Of a DNA stretch of 64,000 nucleotides, positions 51,988 to 60,643 are shown one piece after another (position 1 is the first letter of the stretch; every line of letters starts with the position of its first letter). The notes under the pieces were generated by a model. It searched no databases and had not been told where the DNA came from. It worked only from the letters and a program-made list of their open reading frames with translations. The position numbers and the translations under genes were made by a program. This DNA is from Weeksellaceae bacterium TAE3-ERU29 (lineage in GTDB: Bacteria; Bacteroidota; Bacteroidia; Flavobacteriales; Weeksellaceae): positions 88,720-152,719 of the forward strand of contig JAHUUM010000003.1 in the NCBI GenBank assembly GCA_019218445.1, written 5' to 3'.

Positions 51988-53748
51988 ATGATATCAAGTA
52001 AATTTTACATATTTATTTCATTCTTTTTTAGTTATTTGGCTTTAGCTCAAGTAACATTTAGAGCTGTTCCCGGAAAAGAAAAAGTTCAGGAAGGAGAAGA
52101 CTTTGACCTTAATTTTGTTTTAACTTTAAAAGAACAAACCAATATAGAACCCATTAATTACCCTTCTTTTAACGGCTTCAAAATGATTGGCAGAAAAAGA
52201 AGCCAACAATTAAACATTGTAAATGGCGAAAAGTCTTTGCAAAATATAGAAACTTTAATTTTAAGACCCGAAAAAAAAGGAAAAATTAAAATAGGTTCAG
52301 CGTCTATAAAAGTAGATGGCGAAATATATGAAACGAATGAAGTCGTGATTAATGTGACAGATGTTCATAAAACCCCTTCTATAAATAAAGCAAATCAAAT
52401 TGTTTTTTTAGACATAGAAATGTCGCAAGATTCGGCATTCCTCAATGAACCTGTGTATGCTACTGTTAAATTATACTCAAAATCTTATGATGCATTAAGA
52501 AGACGCTCAGATGTAGAAGCTCCGAATTTAAATAAATTTCAAGTAAAAAAATTACCTATATCAAGTGAATATAGAGATATTTCTCAGGAAGTAATAGATA
52601 ATCAGGTTTACGTGTCTGAGGTGGTAGGAAAATATGTTTTAATGCCACAGCGTACGGGATTAATAACTATTCCATCTTTTGCAGTAAGAGTAGCCATTCC
52701 TATCGACTTTTTTGAAGAAAGAGTAGTAGAGCTTTATTCTCCTGAGCAAGAATTGAGAGTAAAAATATTACCTAAAAACGCTCCTAAAAGCTTTAAAGGA
52801 GCGGTAGGAAATTTCACATTTAATACTTATGTGAATAAAAATAATTTAGAAGAAAATAAAGCGTTTGAGATAAAAGTTGAACTTTTAGGTAAAGGAAATT
52901 TATCATTAATAAAACTACCAAAATTAAATCTAAATGAAGATTTAGAAGTGTATAAACCTAAAAGACAAGACGCTTATAAAGAGATAGATAATATTCAAAA
53001 AGGAAAAATCACAGAAACTTATGTTGTTGTCCCTCAATACGGAGGCGATTATGAAATTCCGAGTATGGAATTTACTTATTTCGATCCAAGTATAGGAAAA
53101 TATGTGACATTGCAATCTGAAAATTTAGTTTTAAATATTAAAGGGAAAAATAAACAAGTTTCAGATACTATATTTTTAGCAGAAGATGCTTTAAATACGG
53201 CAAAACAAGACTCTGCTAATTCCGGGAAATTTATTTTTAAAGACGGAATAAACGAAATTAAAGATACTGCGAAAGCATTACAAAATAAATGGACAGATAG
53301 AAATAAGAACAAAGACAAACACACCAATATGCTTATTTACAGCATTCTGGGAATTATTTCGACAGGTGGTTTATTTTTTATTTTTTATTTTTTATCTAAA
53401 AAAAGAAAAAAAGAAGAGAATACAGAAGTTAATCACTTTTCTAAAAGTGATATAAAAAAGAAGTTGAATGATTTAAAAGAGCTTAATAAGCAAAAAGAAT
53501 CAACTGATTTTAATAAAAAAGCACAAGAATTACTCCGAGATATTGCAAATTTTTATGCACAAGATTCTTCATTTAAGACAGAAGAGGAAATCTCTCAATT
53601 ATTGACGAAACATAAAACCGAAAACTATGCTAATTTGTGGAAAGAAACTTATCAGAGTTTACAAATGGCTCAGTATGCAGGAATAAATCAAGAAAACTTT
53701 GATCGAATTCTTCATAATTGTGAGGAATTGGTAACCAAAATAAATTAA
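51988..53748 (+). CDS. batD: BatD oxygen-tolerance protein
   Basis: A 586-residue protein with a signal peptide ending LALAQ, several Ig-like domains (VTFRAVPGKEKVQEGEDFDLNFVL at the start), one membrane helix near residue 450 (SILGIISTGGLFFIFYFLSKKRKK) and a helical C-terminal domain (AQELLRDIANFYAQ). The build is that of BatD (oxygen tolerance family). Most of the protein is expected in the periplasm. Last large gene of the operon. Confidence 0.88.
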   Translation: MISSKFYIFISFFFSYLALAQVTFRAVPGKEKVQEGEDFDLNFVLTLKEQTNIEPINYPSFNGFKMIGRKRSQQLNIVNGEKSLQNIETLILRPEKKGKIKIGSASIKVDGEIYETNEVVINVTDVHKTPSINKANQIVFLDIEMSQDSAFLNEPVYATVKLYSKSYDALRRRSDVEAPNLNKFQVKKLPISSEYRDISQEVIDNQVYVSEVVGKYVLMPQRTGLITIPSFAVRVAIPIDFFEERVVELYSPEQELRVKILPKNAPKSFKGAVGNFTFNTYVNKNNLEENKAFEIKVELLGKGNLSLIKLPKLNLNEDLEVYKPKRQDAYKEIDNIQKGKITETYVVVPQYGGDYEIPSMEFTYFDPSIGKYVTLQSENLVLNIKGKNKQVSDTIFLAEDALNTAKQDSANSGKFIFKDGINEIKDTAKALQNKWTDRNKNKDKHTNMLIYSILGIISTGGLFFIFYFLSKKRKKEENTEVNHFSKSDIKKKLNDLKELNKQKESTDFNKKAQELLRDIANFYAQDSSFKTEEEISQLLTKHKTENYANLWKETYQSLQMAQYAGINQENFDRILHNCEELVTKIN

Positions 53749-53751
53749 AAA

Positions 53752-53961
53752 ATGAAGAAAAAATATATAGGAGTGATTTTTATGGTGTTCTTTTTAGTAA
53801 CACTTATTTATAATATCATTCAAATCAATACAAAATTAGATATTTTAAGCTCAGAAAATCAATCTCAGATTATTGGAATTGGAGCAAGTGTTTGTGGGTT
53901 TATTTTAGGATTAACGCTATTTAGATTTCATCAAATAAAAGACAAAATAGATAATAAGTAA
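53752..53961 (+). CDS. small two-helix membrane protein
   Basis: A 69-residue protein with two membrane helices (YIGVIFMVFFLVTLIYNIIQI and IIGIGASVCGFILGLTLFRF). I do not recognise it. It begins 3 bases after batD and is probably the last gene of the operon. It is convergent with the doc toxin gene, 12 bases away. Confidence 0.65.
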   Translation: MKKKYIGVIFMVFFLVTLIYNIIQINTKLDILSSENQSQIIGIGASVCGFILGLTLFRFHQIKDKIDNK

Positions 53962-53973
53962 GCTAGGGTTTTC

Positions 53974-54345
53974 TTATATAATTCTGTCTTTTATCCATAA
54001 TTGAATTTCTTCAAAATCTAATCTACCTTCAGCTGTTTTAATAACAAAACTATATTTATCAGCTTCAGAAGCTTTGATGTCTTTTTGATTTTTCAGTAAA
54101 AGGTATCGCATTAAAACATAGCCTGTTCTTTTATTTCCATCAATAAAAGGATGATTTTTCACAATACTTTCAAAAATTGCAGCAGATTTATCTTCAATTT
54201 CAGGATATAAATCCACTCCATCAAATGTAGAAAAAGGCCTGTTTATAGATGCCTCTAATAGATTGTAATCTCGTACGCCAAAACTTCCACCAAAGTTTGA
54301 GATGACTTTTTCATGAATTTGTAAAACTTCGTTTAAAGTAATCAT
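53974..54345 (-). CDS. doc: Doc/Fic-family toxin
   Basis: A 123-residue death-on-curing type toxin with the Fic core motif HPFIDGNKRTGYVLMR (H65, K72, R73). Doc enzymes phosphorylate EF-Tu and so stop translation. The small size and N-terminal LNEVLQIHEKVISNFGG are typical of Doc rather than long AMP-transferring Fic enzymes. Its start overlaps the antitoxin stop by 4 bases. Confidence 0.9.
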   Translation of the reverse strand: MITLNEVLQIHEKVISNFGGSFGVRDYNLLEASINRPFSTFDGVDLYPEIEDKSAAIFESIVKNHPFIDGNKRTGYVLMRYLLLKNQKDIKASEADKYSFVIKTAEGRLDFEEIQLWIKDRII

Positions 54346-54530
54346 TTTGCTAATTCCTTTAAAACATTATTATCCTCCTCAAAAATCTTATTTAAAATTA
54401 TATCGTTAGGCGTAGTTTTTTCATCAGATTTCTCTAAATCTTTTAAGTATAACAATAAGTCCTCCAATTTGTTTTCAGGAAGTTGTGTTACAATTTTATT
54501 AATTTCTGATATAATCTGAGTTTGAGTCAT
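54342..54530 (-). CDS. antitoxin of the Doc system
   Basis: A 62-residue acidic protein (MTQTQIISEINKIVTQLPENKLEDLLLYLKDLEK then a disordered-looking tail ending DNNVLKELAK). Position just upstream of doc with a 4-base overlap marks it as the antitoxin. The N-terminal helix pair could bind DNA or dimerise, though no clear AbrB/Phd motif is seen. Promoter at 54548-54555. Confidence 0.82.
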   Translation of the reverse strand: MTQTQIISEINKIVTQLPENKLEDLLLYLKDLEKSDEKTTPNDIILNKIFEEDNNVLKELAK

Positions 54531-54547
54531 TTCCTACACATTTATTA

Positions 54548-54555
54548 CAAATATA
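54548..54555 (-). promoter_or_regulatory. toxin-antitoxin promoter, -7 element
   Basis: Minus-strand TATATTTG matches TAnnTTTG, 17 bases before the antitoxin ATG at 54530. Confidence 0.6.
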
Positions 54556-54628
54556 TATATTTTCGCTAATGTACTGCAAAGAATAAAAGTAGTTTTTGTA
54601 ACTTTCAGCTGATTTTAAAACAAGCAAA

Positions 54629-55279
54629 ATGAAGTTACAAACTGATTTAAGTCTAAAATATTTAATAAAACCCTCAGAAAAAGAAAACTCTAAACTTTTA
54701 TTATTGATTCACGGCTATGGGAGTAATGAGGAGGATTTATTTTCCTTTGTTAATGATTTACCGCAAGAATTTACAATAGTATCTGTAAGGGCTCCAAAAA
54801 CCTTAGATTTTGGAGGATATGCTTGGTATGATATTAATTTTACCGACGCTCAAAAATTCAATGATGTCTCTCAAGCACAAAATTCCATTGAGTTAATTAG
54901 AAAATTTATTGAAGAAATTACCGAGAAGTATAAATTAAATACGCAAAATGTTTGGCTTTGCGGATTCAGTCAGGGAGCAATTTTAAGCAATGCACTTACC
55001 ATTCAGAATCCCCAAAATATTTCTAAAGTAATTATGCTTAGTGGTTATTGGGCGAGTGATATTATTGGGGAGGTAGAACCGAAAGAGTACAAAAATGTAA
55101 ATTATTTTATTTCTCACGGAACAGAAGATACTGTAATTCCTATTGAATGGGCGAGAACAACACCTGAAAAATTAAATAATTTAAATATCCATAATGAATA
55201 TAATGAATATCTGAGCGGACACGGACTTAATCCTCAGAATTTTTATGATATGCTCGATTTTATAAAAAGAAATGTTTAA
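54629..55279 (+). CDS. alpha/beta hydrolase, phospholipase/carboxylesterase family
   Basis: A 216-residue soluble esterase with [13 protein letters not shown] (oxyanion region), the nucleophile S114 in GFSQGA, the catalytic Asp in HGTEDTVIP and His in YLSGHGLNP. The family covers acyl-protein thioesterase-like enzymes that cleave small carboxylic esters. Physiological substrate is unknown. It lies 5 bases before the TTG that precedes kbl and is probably co-transcribed with it. Confidence 0.9.
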   Translation: MKLQTDLSLKYLIKPSEKENSKLLLLIHGYGSNEEDLFSFVNDLPQEFTIVSVRAPKTLDFGGYAWYDINFTDAQKFNDVSQAQNSIELIRKFIEEITEKYKLNTQNVWLCGFSQGAILSNALTIQNPQNISKVIMLSGYWASDIIGEVEPKEYKNVNYFISHGTEDTVIPIEWARTTPEKLNNLNIHNEYNEYLSGHGLNPQNFYDMLDFIKRNV

Positions 55280-55296
55280 TTAAATTGAAAAAAGAA

Positions 55297-56493
55297 ATGT
55301 ACGATAATAAATTTAAAAATTATTTAGAAAACACTCTAAAAGAGATAGATGACGAAGGTTTGTATAAAAGAGAACGAATTATTACTTCTCAACAAGCTGC
55401 CGAAATAACCTTAGAAAACGGAAAAAAATTATTGAACTTTTGTGCTAATAATTACTTAGGATTGTCTAATAATCCCGAAGTAATGAAAGCCTCTCAAGAA
55501 GCCATAGAATCTCACGGGTACGGAATGTCTTCTGTTAGATTTATTTGCGGAACACAGGATATTCACAAAGAATTAGAAAAGAAAATCTCAGAATTTTTAG
55601 GAACGGAAGATACCATATTGTATGCCGCTTGTTTTGATGCAAACGGAGGAGTTTTTGAGCCTTTATTAACTGCCGAAGATGCCATAATATCCGATGAATT
55701 AAATCATGCTTCTATTATAGACGGTGTCCGGTTATGTAAAGCAGCTCGTTATCGTTACAAAAATAACGATATGCAAGATTTGGAAAAACAACTAAAAGCC
55801 GCAGATGAGGCGGGGGCAAGATTTAAGTTGATTGTTACAGACGGAGTATTCTCTATGGACGGAATAGTGGCTAATTTAAAAGGAGTTTGTGACCTTGCAG
55901 ACAAATACAATGCTTTGGTAATGGTAGATGATTCTCATGCAACGGGATTCATTGGGAAAACAGGACGCGGAACACACGAGGCAAATGATGTAATGGATAG
56001 AGTGGATATTATAACTTCTACATTAGGAAAAGCCTTAGGTGGAGCCTTAGGTGGATTTACTTCGGGTAAAAAAGAAGTGATAGACATGCTGAGACAGCGT
56101 TCCAGACCTTATTTATTCTCTAATTCATTAGCACCGGGAATTGTAGGAGCTGCATTAAAAGTTTTGGAGTTAGTTTCTAATGATACTTCTCGCCGAGATA
56201 AAGTAATGGAAAATGCAGAGTATTTCCGAAAAGAAATGAAAGCCAAAGGGTTTGATGTTCCGGATGGAGATGCGGCGATAGTCCCTGTAATGTTATATGA
56301 CGCCAAATTATCTCAAACAATGGCAGATAAATTATTGGAAGAGGGAATTTATGTGATTGGATTCTTTTATCCTGTTGTACCAAAAGGGAAAGCAAGAATT
56401 AGAGTTCAATTATCTGCAGGGCATACCAAAGAGCATCTGGATAAAGCTATTGCGGCATTTGAGAAAGTAGGAAAAGAATTAGGTGTTATCTAA
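55297..56493 (+). CDS. kbl: glycine C-acetyltransferase (2-amino-3-ketobutyrate CoA ligase)
   Basis: PLP enzyme that converts 2-amino-3-ketobutyrate and CoA to glycine and acetyl-CoA in threonine breakdown. The sequence follows E. coli Kbl almost throughout: [58 protein letters not shown], the PLP Lys in TLGKALGG and [14 protein letters not shown]. The ATG at 55297 ([10 protein letters not shown], 398 residues) fits the family better than a TTG at 55285. The partner threonine dehydrogenase gene is not nearby. Confidence 0.95.
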   Translation: MYDNKFKNYLENTLKEIDDEGLYKRERIITSQQAAEITLENGKKLLNFCANNYLGLSNNPEVMKASQEAIESHGYGMSSVRFICGTQDIHKELEKKISEFLGTEDTILYAACFDANGGVFEPLLTAEDAIISDELNHASIIDGVRLCKAARYRYKNNDMQDLEKQLKAADEAGARFKLIVTDGVFSMDGIVANLKGVCDLADKYNALVMVDDSHATGFIGKTGRGTHEANDVMDRVDIITSTLGKALGGALGGFTSGKKEVIDMLRQRSRPYLFSNSLAPGIVGAALKVLELVSNDTSRRDKVMENAEYFRKEMKAKGFDVPDGDAAIVPVMLYDAKLSQTMADKLLEEGIYVIGFFYPVVPKGKARIRVQLSAGHTKEHLDKAIAAFEKVGKELGVI

Positions 56494-56534
56494 ACAACTA
56501 TTAACATTAATTTAGCACAAAGTGAAGTTACTTG

Positions 56535-56582
56535 GCACATGGTTTGACTTATAAGAGTCAAAGTGCATATAAATGCATTTTT
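56535..56582 (+). other. alternative hairpins downstream of kbl
   Basis: TTTGACT (56543-56549) pairs with AGTCAAA (56556-56562) and GCAC (56535-56538) with GTGC (56563-56566). A second short stem TGCAT (56564-56568)/ATGCA (56573-56577) overlaps the first and is followed by five T. The mutually exclusive stems resemble an attenuator or small RNA end. No product is known. Confidence 0.3.
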
Positions 56583-56604
56583 GTCCTCATGTGTTAGAAT
56601 TTTT

Positions 56605-56635
56605 AGAGCTTGTCAATAAGACAAGCTCTTTTTTT
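56605..56635 (+). terminator. kbl operon terminator
   Basis: AGAGCTTGTC (56605-56614) and GACAAGCTCT (56620-56629) with a 5-base loop and a T run: a strong intrinsic terminator 111 bases after the kbl stop. Confidence 0.92.
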
Positions 56636-56655
56636 ATATAGTAATTTTATAGAGC

Positions 56656-57246
56656 TTAGAATTTATATCCGATTCCTGTTTGTACTGTAAATCCTGAAAG
56701 ACTATAATAACTATTTTTCTCGAAAGGAACAATAGCATTCATTCTTACCGTTGGATTTACAAAAAACAAGAAGTCTTTATAAGGATATTTTGCTCCAACT
56801 CCTGCCTGAAATCCAATTCCTGATTGTGAGCTAAACTCCTCTTTAGATAACTGAAAATCCAAAGAAGGACCTCCATTCACAAAGAAATAATCCCAAAGTG
56901 TATAATTAGCATAAATCGGGATAGAAATTAATTTTAAGTCTCCGACTTTTTCATCAGGTGGAATCGTCCCACCAATGAGAGCCAAAGTATGTTCTTTTAT
57001 TACCTCACTATTAAAGTAATTAACTCCTGTCTCTATTTGAAAGTTATTGGAAATATTGTAAAGATATTTTACACCAAATTCAGCAGGATTTTTAATTTTA
57101 TAATTAGGTCCTCCTTCTCCTTGATTAAAGAATCCTCCTTGATTAAGAACATTATAATATACCCTTATTTCACTTTTATTTTGGGCATATCCAAAGTTTA
57201 TCGTTACTAATGCAAATACTAATGCTTTAATTATATTTGTTTTCAT
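56656..57246 (-). CDS. outer-membrane beta-barrel protein
   Basis: A 196-residue exported protein starting at the ATG at 57244-57246 with signal peptide MKTNIIKALVFALVTINFGYAQ. The mature part has amphipathic strands typical of an OmpA-like or PorT-type barrel (EFGVKYLYNISNNFQIETGVNYF, SIPIYANYTLW, GIGFQAGVGAKYPY, SLSGFTVQTGIGYKF) and a C-terminal Phe. An ATG at 57270 is rejected because the -7 box at 57273-57280 would place the transcript start downstream of it. Function is unknown. Confidence 0.82.
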   Translation of the reverse strand: MKTNIIKALVFALVTINFGYAQNKSEIRVYYNVLNQGGFFNQGEGGPNYKIKNPAEFGVKYLYNISNNFQIETGVNYFNSEVIKEHTLALIGGTIPPDEKVGDLKLISIPIYANYTLWDYFFVNGGPSLDFQLSKEEFSSQSGIGFQAGVGAKYPYKDFLFFVNPTVRMNAIVPFEKNSYYSLSGFTVQTGIGYKF

Positions 57247-57272
57247 GATAAATGATTTTATATTAAACATAA

Positions 57273-57280
57273 CAAATATA
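57273..57280 (-). promoter_or_regulatory. outer-membrane protein promoter, -7 element
   Basis: Minus-strand TATATTTG matches TAnnTTTG, 26 bases before the ATG at 57246. It decides that start. Confidence 0.6.
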
Positions 57281-57321
57281 GTTAAATAAATTAGAGTTTT
57301 TCTAAATAATGTTTGAAGTTT

Positions 57322-57804
57322 TCACTCCAAAACTATGAGCGTTTCTCGTCTTTTAAATAATTCTTCTGCAATTAGTTTTTGAGTGGGGTTGCTTTTATTT
57401 TGGAGATAAAGTTTTTTGTATAAATCAAGACCTTTAGAGTTGTTACCTAAATCCATTTTATTTTCTTCGGGAACATTGGGAAAACAAACCTCATGCAAAT
57501 CGGTGATTCGTTTTGCCCATGCAATCGCATCATTATAATCATTAAATGCCCACTTAGTTTTCTGAGCGATTAAAGCACTCCATAAAGCATGTTTATAGGC
57601 GTTTCCTATGCCATTTCCCATATTAGATGAGCCTTGGCACTTCTCGCTTGAAATAATGGTTGCTTGTACTGTTGCCATACCTGTTCCCCATAATAAATGA
57701 GGACGCGAAAGCAAAGTGAAAACCATTTTAGAGCAAAGGGACAGCGATAAACTTTTTACCGTTGTCCCTATTTTTTTCAGTTGATTTAATTTAACCTTTA
57801 GCAA
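57322..57804 (-). CDS. DUF6973-like protein
   Basis: A 160-residue protein whose core reads GNAYKHALWSALIAQKT, WAKRITDLHEVCFP and KMDLGNNSKGLDLYKK. The pattern HALW ... ITDLHE ... MDLxNNxxG fits the DUF6973 family, which contains conserved His and Asp/Asn suggesting a hydrolase, but no activity is established. Its start overlaps the gltX stop by 14 bases, so it depends on gltX transcription. The family call is from memory and moderately sure. Confidence 0.7.
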   Translation of the reverse strand: MLKVKLNQLKKIGTTVKSLSLSLCSKMVFTLLSRPHLLWGTGMATVQATIISSEKCQGSSNMGNGIGNAYKHALWSALIAQKTKWAFNDYNDAIAWAKRITDLHEVCFPNVPEENKMDLGNNSKGLDLYKKLYLQNKSNPTQKLIAEELFKRRETLIVLE

Positions 57805-59302
57805 AAGATAAAAAAGTATTAATTCTGTTATTTACTTCTTCTTTTCCAAGCATATTCATCATCACCGGAATATCAGGACCTTGCAATGCTCCTACGATTG
57901 CCAAACGTAACGGCATCATAATTTTACCAAAACCTATTTCGTTTGCTTTTACAAAGTCTTGTACTGCATCGTGTATTTTCTCAGCAGAATAAGGCTCAAT
58001 TGTCTTATGAACTTCCATGAATTTATTTAGAACTTCTGCGGTGTCGTTTTTCCAAACTTTTTTGACCGCTTTTTCGTCGAAATTAGTTGGAGCAACATAG
58101 AAGAACGAACCGATTTCCCAAATATCTTTCACGAAATTTGCTCTTTCTTTCAGTAAAGAAACCACAGAGCTGTCAAAGTCATTATTTAATGAAATGTCTT
58201 TAGATTTTAAAATCTTTTGAAATTCTTCTACTAAAACTTTTTCGTCTGTATTTTGAATGTATTCATGATTAAACCAAACAGCCTTCTCAGGGTTGAATCT
58301 TGCACCGCTTTTGCTTACTTTGTTCAAATCGAATATTTCGCAAAGTTCCTCTAAACTAAACATTTCTTGCTCTGTTCCGGGGTTCCAGCCGAGTAGAGCC
58401 AACATATTTACAAAGGCTTGTGGCAAATAGCCGTTTTCTCTGTAACCTGCTGAGGTGCTTTCTTCTGTTTTCCATTCTAATGGGAATACAGGAAATCCGA
58501 ATTTATCGCCGTCTCGTTTACTTAATTTTCCTTTTCCTTCCGGTTTTAAGATTAAAGGTAAATGTGCGAATTTTGGAGCATTCCACCCGAAAGCCTCATA
58601 TAATAAAATATGCAATGGCATAGACGGCAACCACTCTTCTCCTCTAATTACGTGAGAAATTGCCATTAAATGGTCGTCCACGATATTTGCGAAGTGGTAA
58701 GTTGGTAATCCGTCTGATTTAAATAAAACTTTATCGTCTAAGGTAGAGGTTTCTACACTTAAATTTCCGCGAATAATATCATTGAAATTTAATGTTTGTC
58801 CCGCAGGAATTTTAAAACGAATTACGTATTCTTTTCCTTCTTTTATAAATTGCTCAACTTCCTCTTTAGAAAGGTTGAGAGAGTTGTTTAATTTCGCTCT
58901 GGAAATGTGATTATAACTAAAAGTTTCGCCTTTGCTTTCGGCTTCTTTTCTTAGAGTGTCTAATTCCTCAGCAGTATCAAAAGCGTAATAGGCTTTTCCC
59001 TCGTCTAATAAAGTTTGAATGTGTTTTTGATAAATTTCCGAACGTTCAGATTGGCGATACGGACCATAATCTCCGCCAAATCCTTGACCTTCATCGGGGA
59101 TTATTCCTGTCCATTTCAGGGATTCTATAATATAATCTTCTGCTCCGGGAACAAAACGTTTTTGGTCGGTGTCTTCTATTCTTAAAATAAAATCTCCGTT
59201 ATTTTTTTTTGCAAATAAATAATTGAAAAGAGCTGTTCTTGCTCCTCCCATATGTAGTGGCCCGGTGGGGCTCGGTGCAAATCTTACACGAATAGTACTC
59301 AT
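57791..59302 (-). CDS. gltX: glutamate-tRNA ligase
   Basis: Class I aminoacyl-tRNA synthetase for glutamate, 503 residues. The HIGH-type motif is in FAPSPTGPLHMGGARTALF, the KMSKS-type motif is KLSKRDG, and HVIRGEEWLPSMPLHILLYEAFGW is typical. The C-terminal helical anticodon-binding part is complete. It has a -7 box 17 bases upstream. With tRNA-Gln possibly charged by Glu first, GatCAB would be needed; it is not in the window. Confidence 0.97.
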   Translation of the reverse strand: MSTIRVRFAPSPTGPLHMGGARTALFNYLFAKKNNGDFILRIEDTDQKRFVPGAEDYIIESLKWTGIIPDEGQGFGGDYGPYRQSERSEIYQKHIQTLLDEGKAYYAFDTAEELDTLRKEAESKGETFSYNHISRAKLNNSLNLSKEEVEQFIKEGKEYVIRFKIPAGQTLNFNDIIRGNLSVETSTLDDKVLFKSDGLPTYHFANIVDDHLMAISHVIRGEEWLPSMPLHILLYEAFGWNAPKFAHLPLILKPEGKGKLSKRDGDKFGFPVFPLEWKTEESTSAGYRENGYLPQAFVNMLALLGWNPGTEQEMFSLEELCEIFDLNKVSKSGARFNPEKAVWFNHEYIQNTDEKVLVEEFQKILKSKDISLNNDFDSSVVSLLKERANFVKDIWEIGSFFYVAPTNFDEKAVKKVWKNDTAEVLNKFMEVHKTIEPYSAEKIHDAVQDFVKANEIGFGKIMMPLRLAIVGALQGPDIPVMMNMLGKEEVNNRINTFLSFAKG

Positions 59303-59319
59303 AAAAAAAATGCTTTTTG

Positions 59320-59327
59320 CAAAGGTA
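59320..59327 (-). promoter_or_regulatory. gltX promoter, -7 element
   Basis: Minus-strand TACCTTTG matches TAnnTTTG, 17 bases before the gltX ATG at 59302. Confidence 0.65.
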
Positions 59328-59525
59328 TCTTTTTTTATGTAAATAGGGGTAATGTTTGGTGGTTTTTGTATCGATTGGTAAATTAATGTGATGCTAAAAT
59401 AAGTTTAGAATGATGAGGGTAAATAATAATGTTAATAACATCTTTTCTTTGATAAGGGTATAATATTGATAATTATTACATAAAATATTTATATATTTAT
59501 TATCTGAAAATCAAAGTTTTTAAAC

Positions 59526-60107
59526 ATGATGAAAATGTTAGAGTATGTGAGCTGGAAGAAGTTGAAAAATGGTTTACTCTTATTATTTGTCTTTACATCA
59601 ATATTTAGTTGTTCTATTGCAGGTATAACCAATGATTATGGAAAGTTAAGTGATAAAGAAAAAGAATTTATTATCCCTTTTACGGATTTTAAATCTGTAA
59701 AGAATAATCGGGTTTACAGGATAAATGGAGTTCAGTTAAAAAATGAATTAAAAGAAAATGATAAATCTTTAGTAGTCTTTTTTGCGAATGGATGCAAATC
59801 AAAAAACTGTATTCCTTTGAGCAATTATGTTCTTTATGCTAATAAGAATAACTTGAAGTTATATTTAATTATGGCAGGATATGAAAATTTATATGAAACC
59901 TTAATTCAAAAAGTAGATGCCCCTTTATTTTCAATAGATAATGAATATTATAATTCAACATTTAGGGGGCGTTATATAGATAAATTCACTAAGGATTTAT
60001 TGGGTTATGAGGCTGACTTTACAAAAGGGCTTATATATCAATTTAAGAAAGATTCCTTAGTTGATATGAAAAAACACTTTTCGGATCTTAACAAAAATAT
60101 ATATTAG
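59526..60107 (+). CDS. lipoprotein with a thioredoxin-like pattern
   Basis: A 193-residue protein with an N-terminal lipoprotein signal (LLLLFVFTSIFSC, Cys29). The mature part has LVVFFANGCKSKNCIPLSN near residues 80-98, reminiscent of a thioredoxin-like beta-alpha start with two Cys, but spacing (Cx4C) differs from CxxC. I cannot name it. It is monocistronic; no exact -7 box was found in the 223-base gap upstream. Confidence 0.7.
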   Translation: MMKMLEYVSWKKLKNGLLLLFVFTSIFSCSIAGITNDYGKLSDKEKEFIIPFTDFKSVKNNRVYRINGVQLKNELKENDKSLVVFFANGCKSKNCIPLSNYVLYANKNNLKLYLIMAGYENLYETLIQKVDAPLFSIDNEYYNSTFRGRYIDKFTKDLLGYEADFTKGLIYQFKKDSLVDMKKHFSDLNKNIY

Positions 60108-60119
60108 TGTTTTTATTAA

Positions 60120-60188
60120 GATGTGATACTGAAACGAATTCAGTATGACGCGTTCTGTTTGTCATCCTGAATTTATTTCAGGGTCTCA
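60120..60188. repeat. inverted-repeat unit, copy A
   Basis: Contains ATACTGAA (60126-60133) with TTCAGTAT (60139-60146), then a second hairpin CCTGAA/TTCAGG (60166-60182) followed by GTCTCATCAC. The same order, TGATxCTGAAACxA then CTGAATTTATTTCAG then GTCTCAT, recurs in copy B at 60316-60400. Confidence 0.75.
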
Positions 60189-60212
60189 TCACAATAAACA
60201 GAGTTAAAACGC

Positions 60213-60291
60213 ACGTCATTGCGAGCCGTAAGGCGTGGCAATCTCTAACAAGCATAATCAGAAATTACTTCACTATCGTTCGCAATGACGT
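60213..60291. repeat. MITE-like element with 12-bp terminal inverted repeats
   Basis: ACGTCATTGCGA (60213-60224) and TCGCAATGACGT (60280-60291) are perfect terminal inverted repeats of a 79-base non-coding element. The internal GCCGTAAGGCGTGGCAATC resembles widespread bacterial palindromic repeats beginning CGTCATTGCGAG. No transposase is present. Confidence 0.8.
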
Positions 60292-60315
60292 GAAAACAAA
60301 AATACGTACATCCCT

Positions 60316-60400
60316 ACGAGTGTGATGCTGAAACAAGTGCAACATGACGGTGTTGTGTAATACGGAGTGTCACTCTGAATTTATTTCAGAGTCTCATGTG
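60316..60400. repeat. inverted-repeat unit, copy B
   Basis: Begins ACGAGTGTGATGCTGAAAC and ends with hairpin ACTCTGAA/TTCAGAGT (60372-60392) followed by CTCATGTG. It is a second, diverged copy of the unit at 60120-60188. Its first 23 bases are repeated at 63973-63995 at the right window edge. Confidence 0.75.
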
Positions 60401-60419
60401 TATTACTTTGCTACGTAGC

Positions 60420-60540
60420 ACCCCCTATATCCCCCTCAAGGGGGAATTTACTCCAAACTCACATACTCTGCTATCGCAGACTTTTCTTTAGGGGATAACC
60501 TCTCACTGCTATTGTCCCCTTGAGGGGACTACAGGGGTAT
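60420..60540. repeat. G/C-run palindromic element
   Basis: Imperfect terminal inverted repeats: the left end holds CCCCCTATATCC and hairpin CCCCCTCAAGGGGG (60431-60444), the right end hairpin CCCCTTGAGGGG (60516-60527) and CAGGGGTATA. Between them lies the small hairpin TCTGC/GCAGA. It stands out from the AT-rich surroundings. No coding sequence is seen. With the other copies it fills the 536-base gap between 60107 and 60644. Confidence 0.75.
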
Positions 60541-60548
60541 ATCCTAGT

Positions 60549-60589
60549 AAAAAAATCCCATGCTTATAAAATTATAAACACGGGATTTT
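60549..60589 (-). terminator. terminator of the large FISUMP lipoprotein gene
   Basis: On the minus strand AAAATCCCGTG pairs with CATGGGATTTT (one G-U pair) followed by a run of T. It lies 55 bases after the stop at 60644. Confidence 0.85.
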
Positions 60590-60643
60590 CTTTTACTCTC
60601 CTACCGTTTTGCCTACGGCTTAACGGCGAAAAAACACATGAAC

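Noticed and set aside
60120..60540. CRISPR array
   Set aside because: Repeats are unequal in length, of different families, have internal inverted symmetry and no uniform spacers; no cas genes are present.
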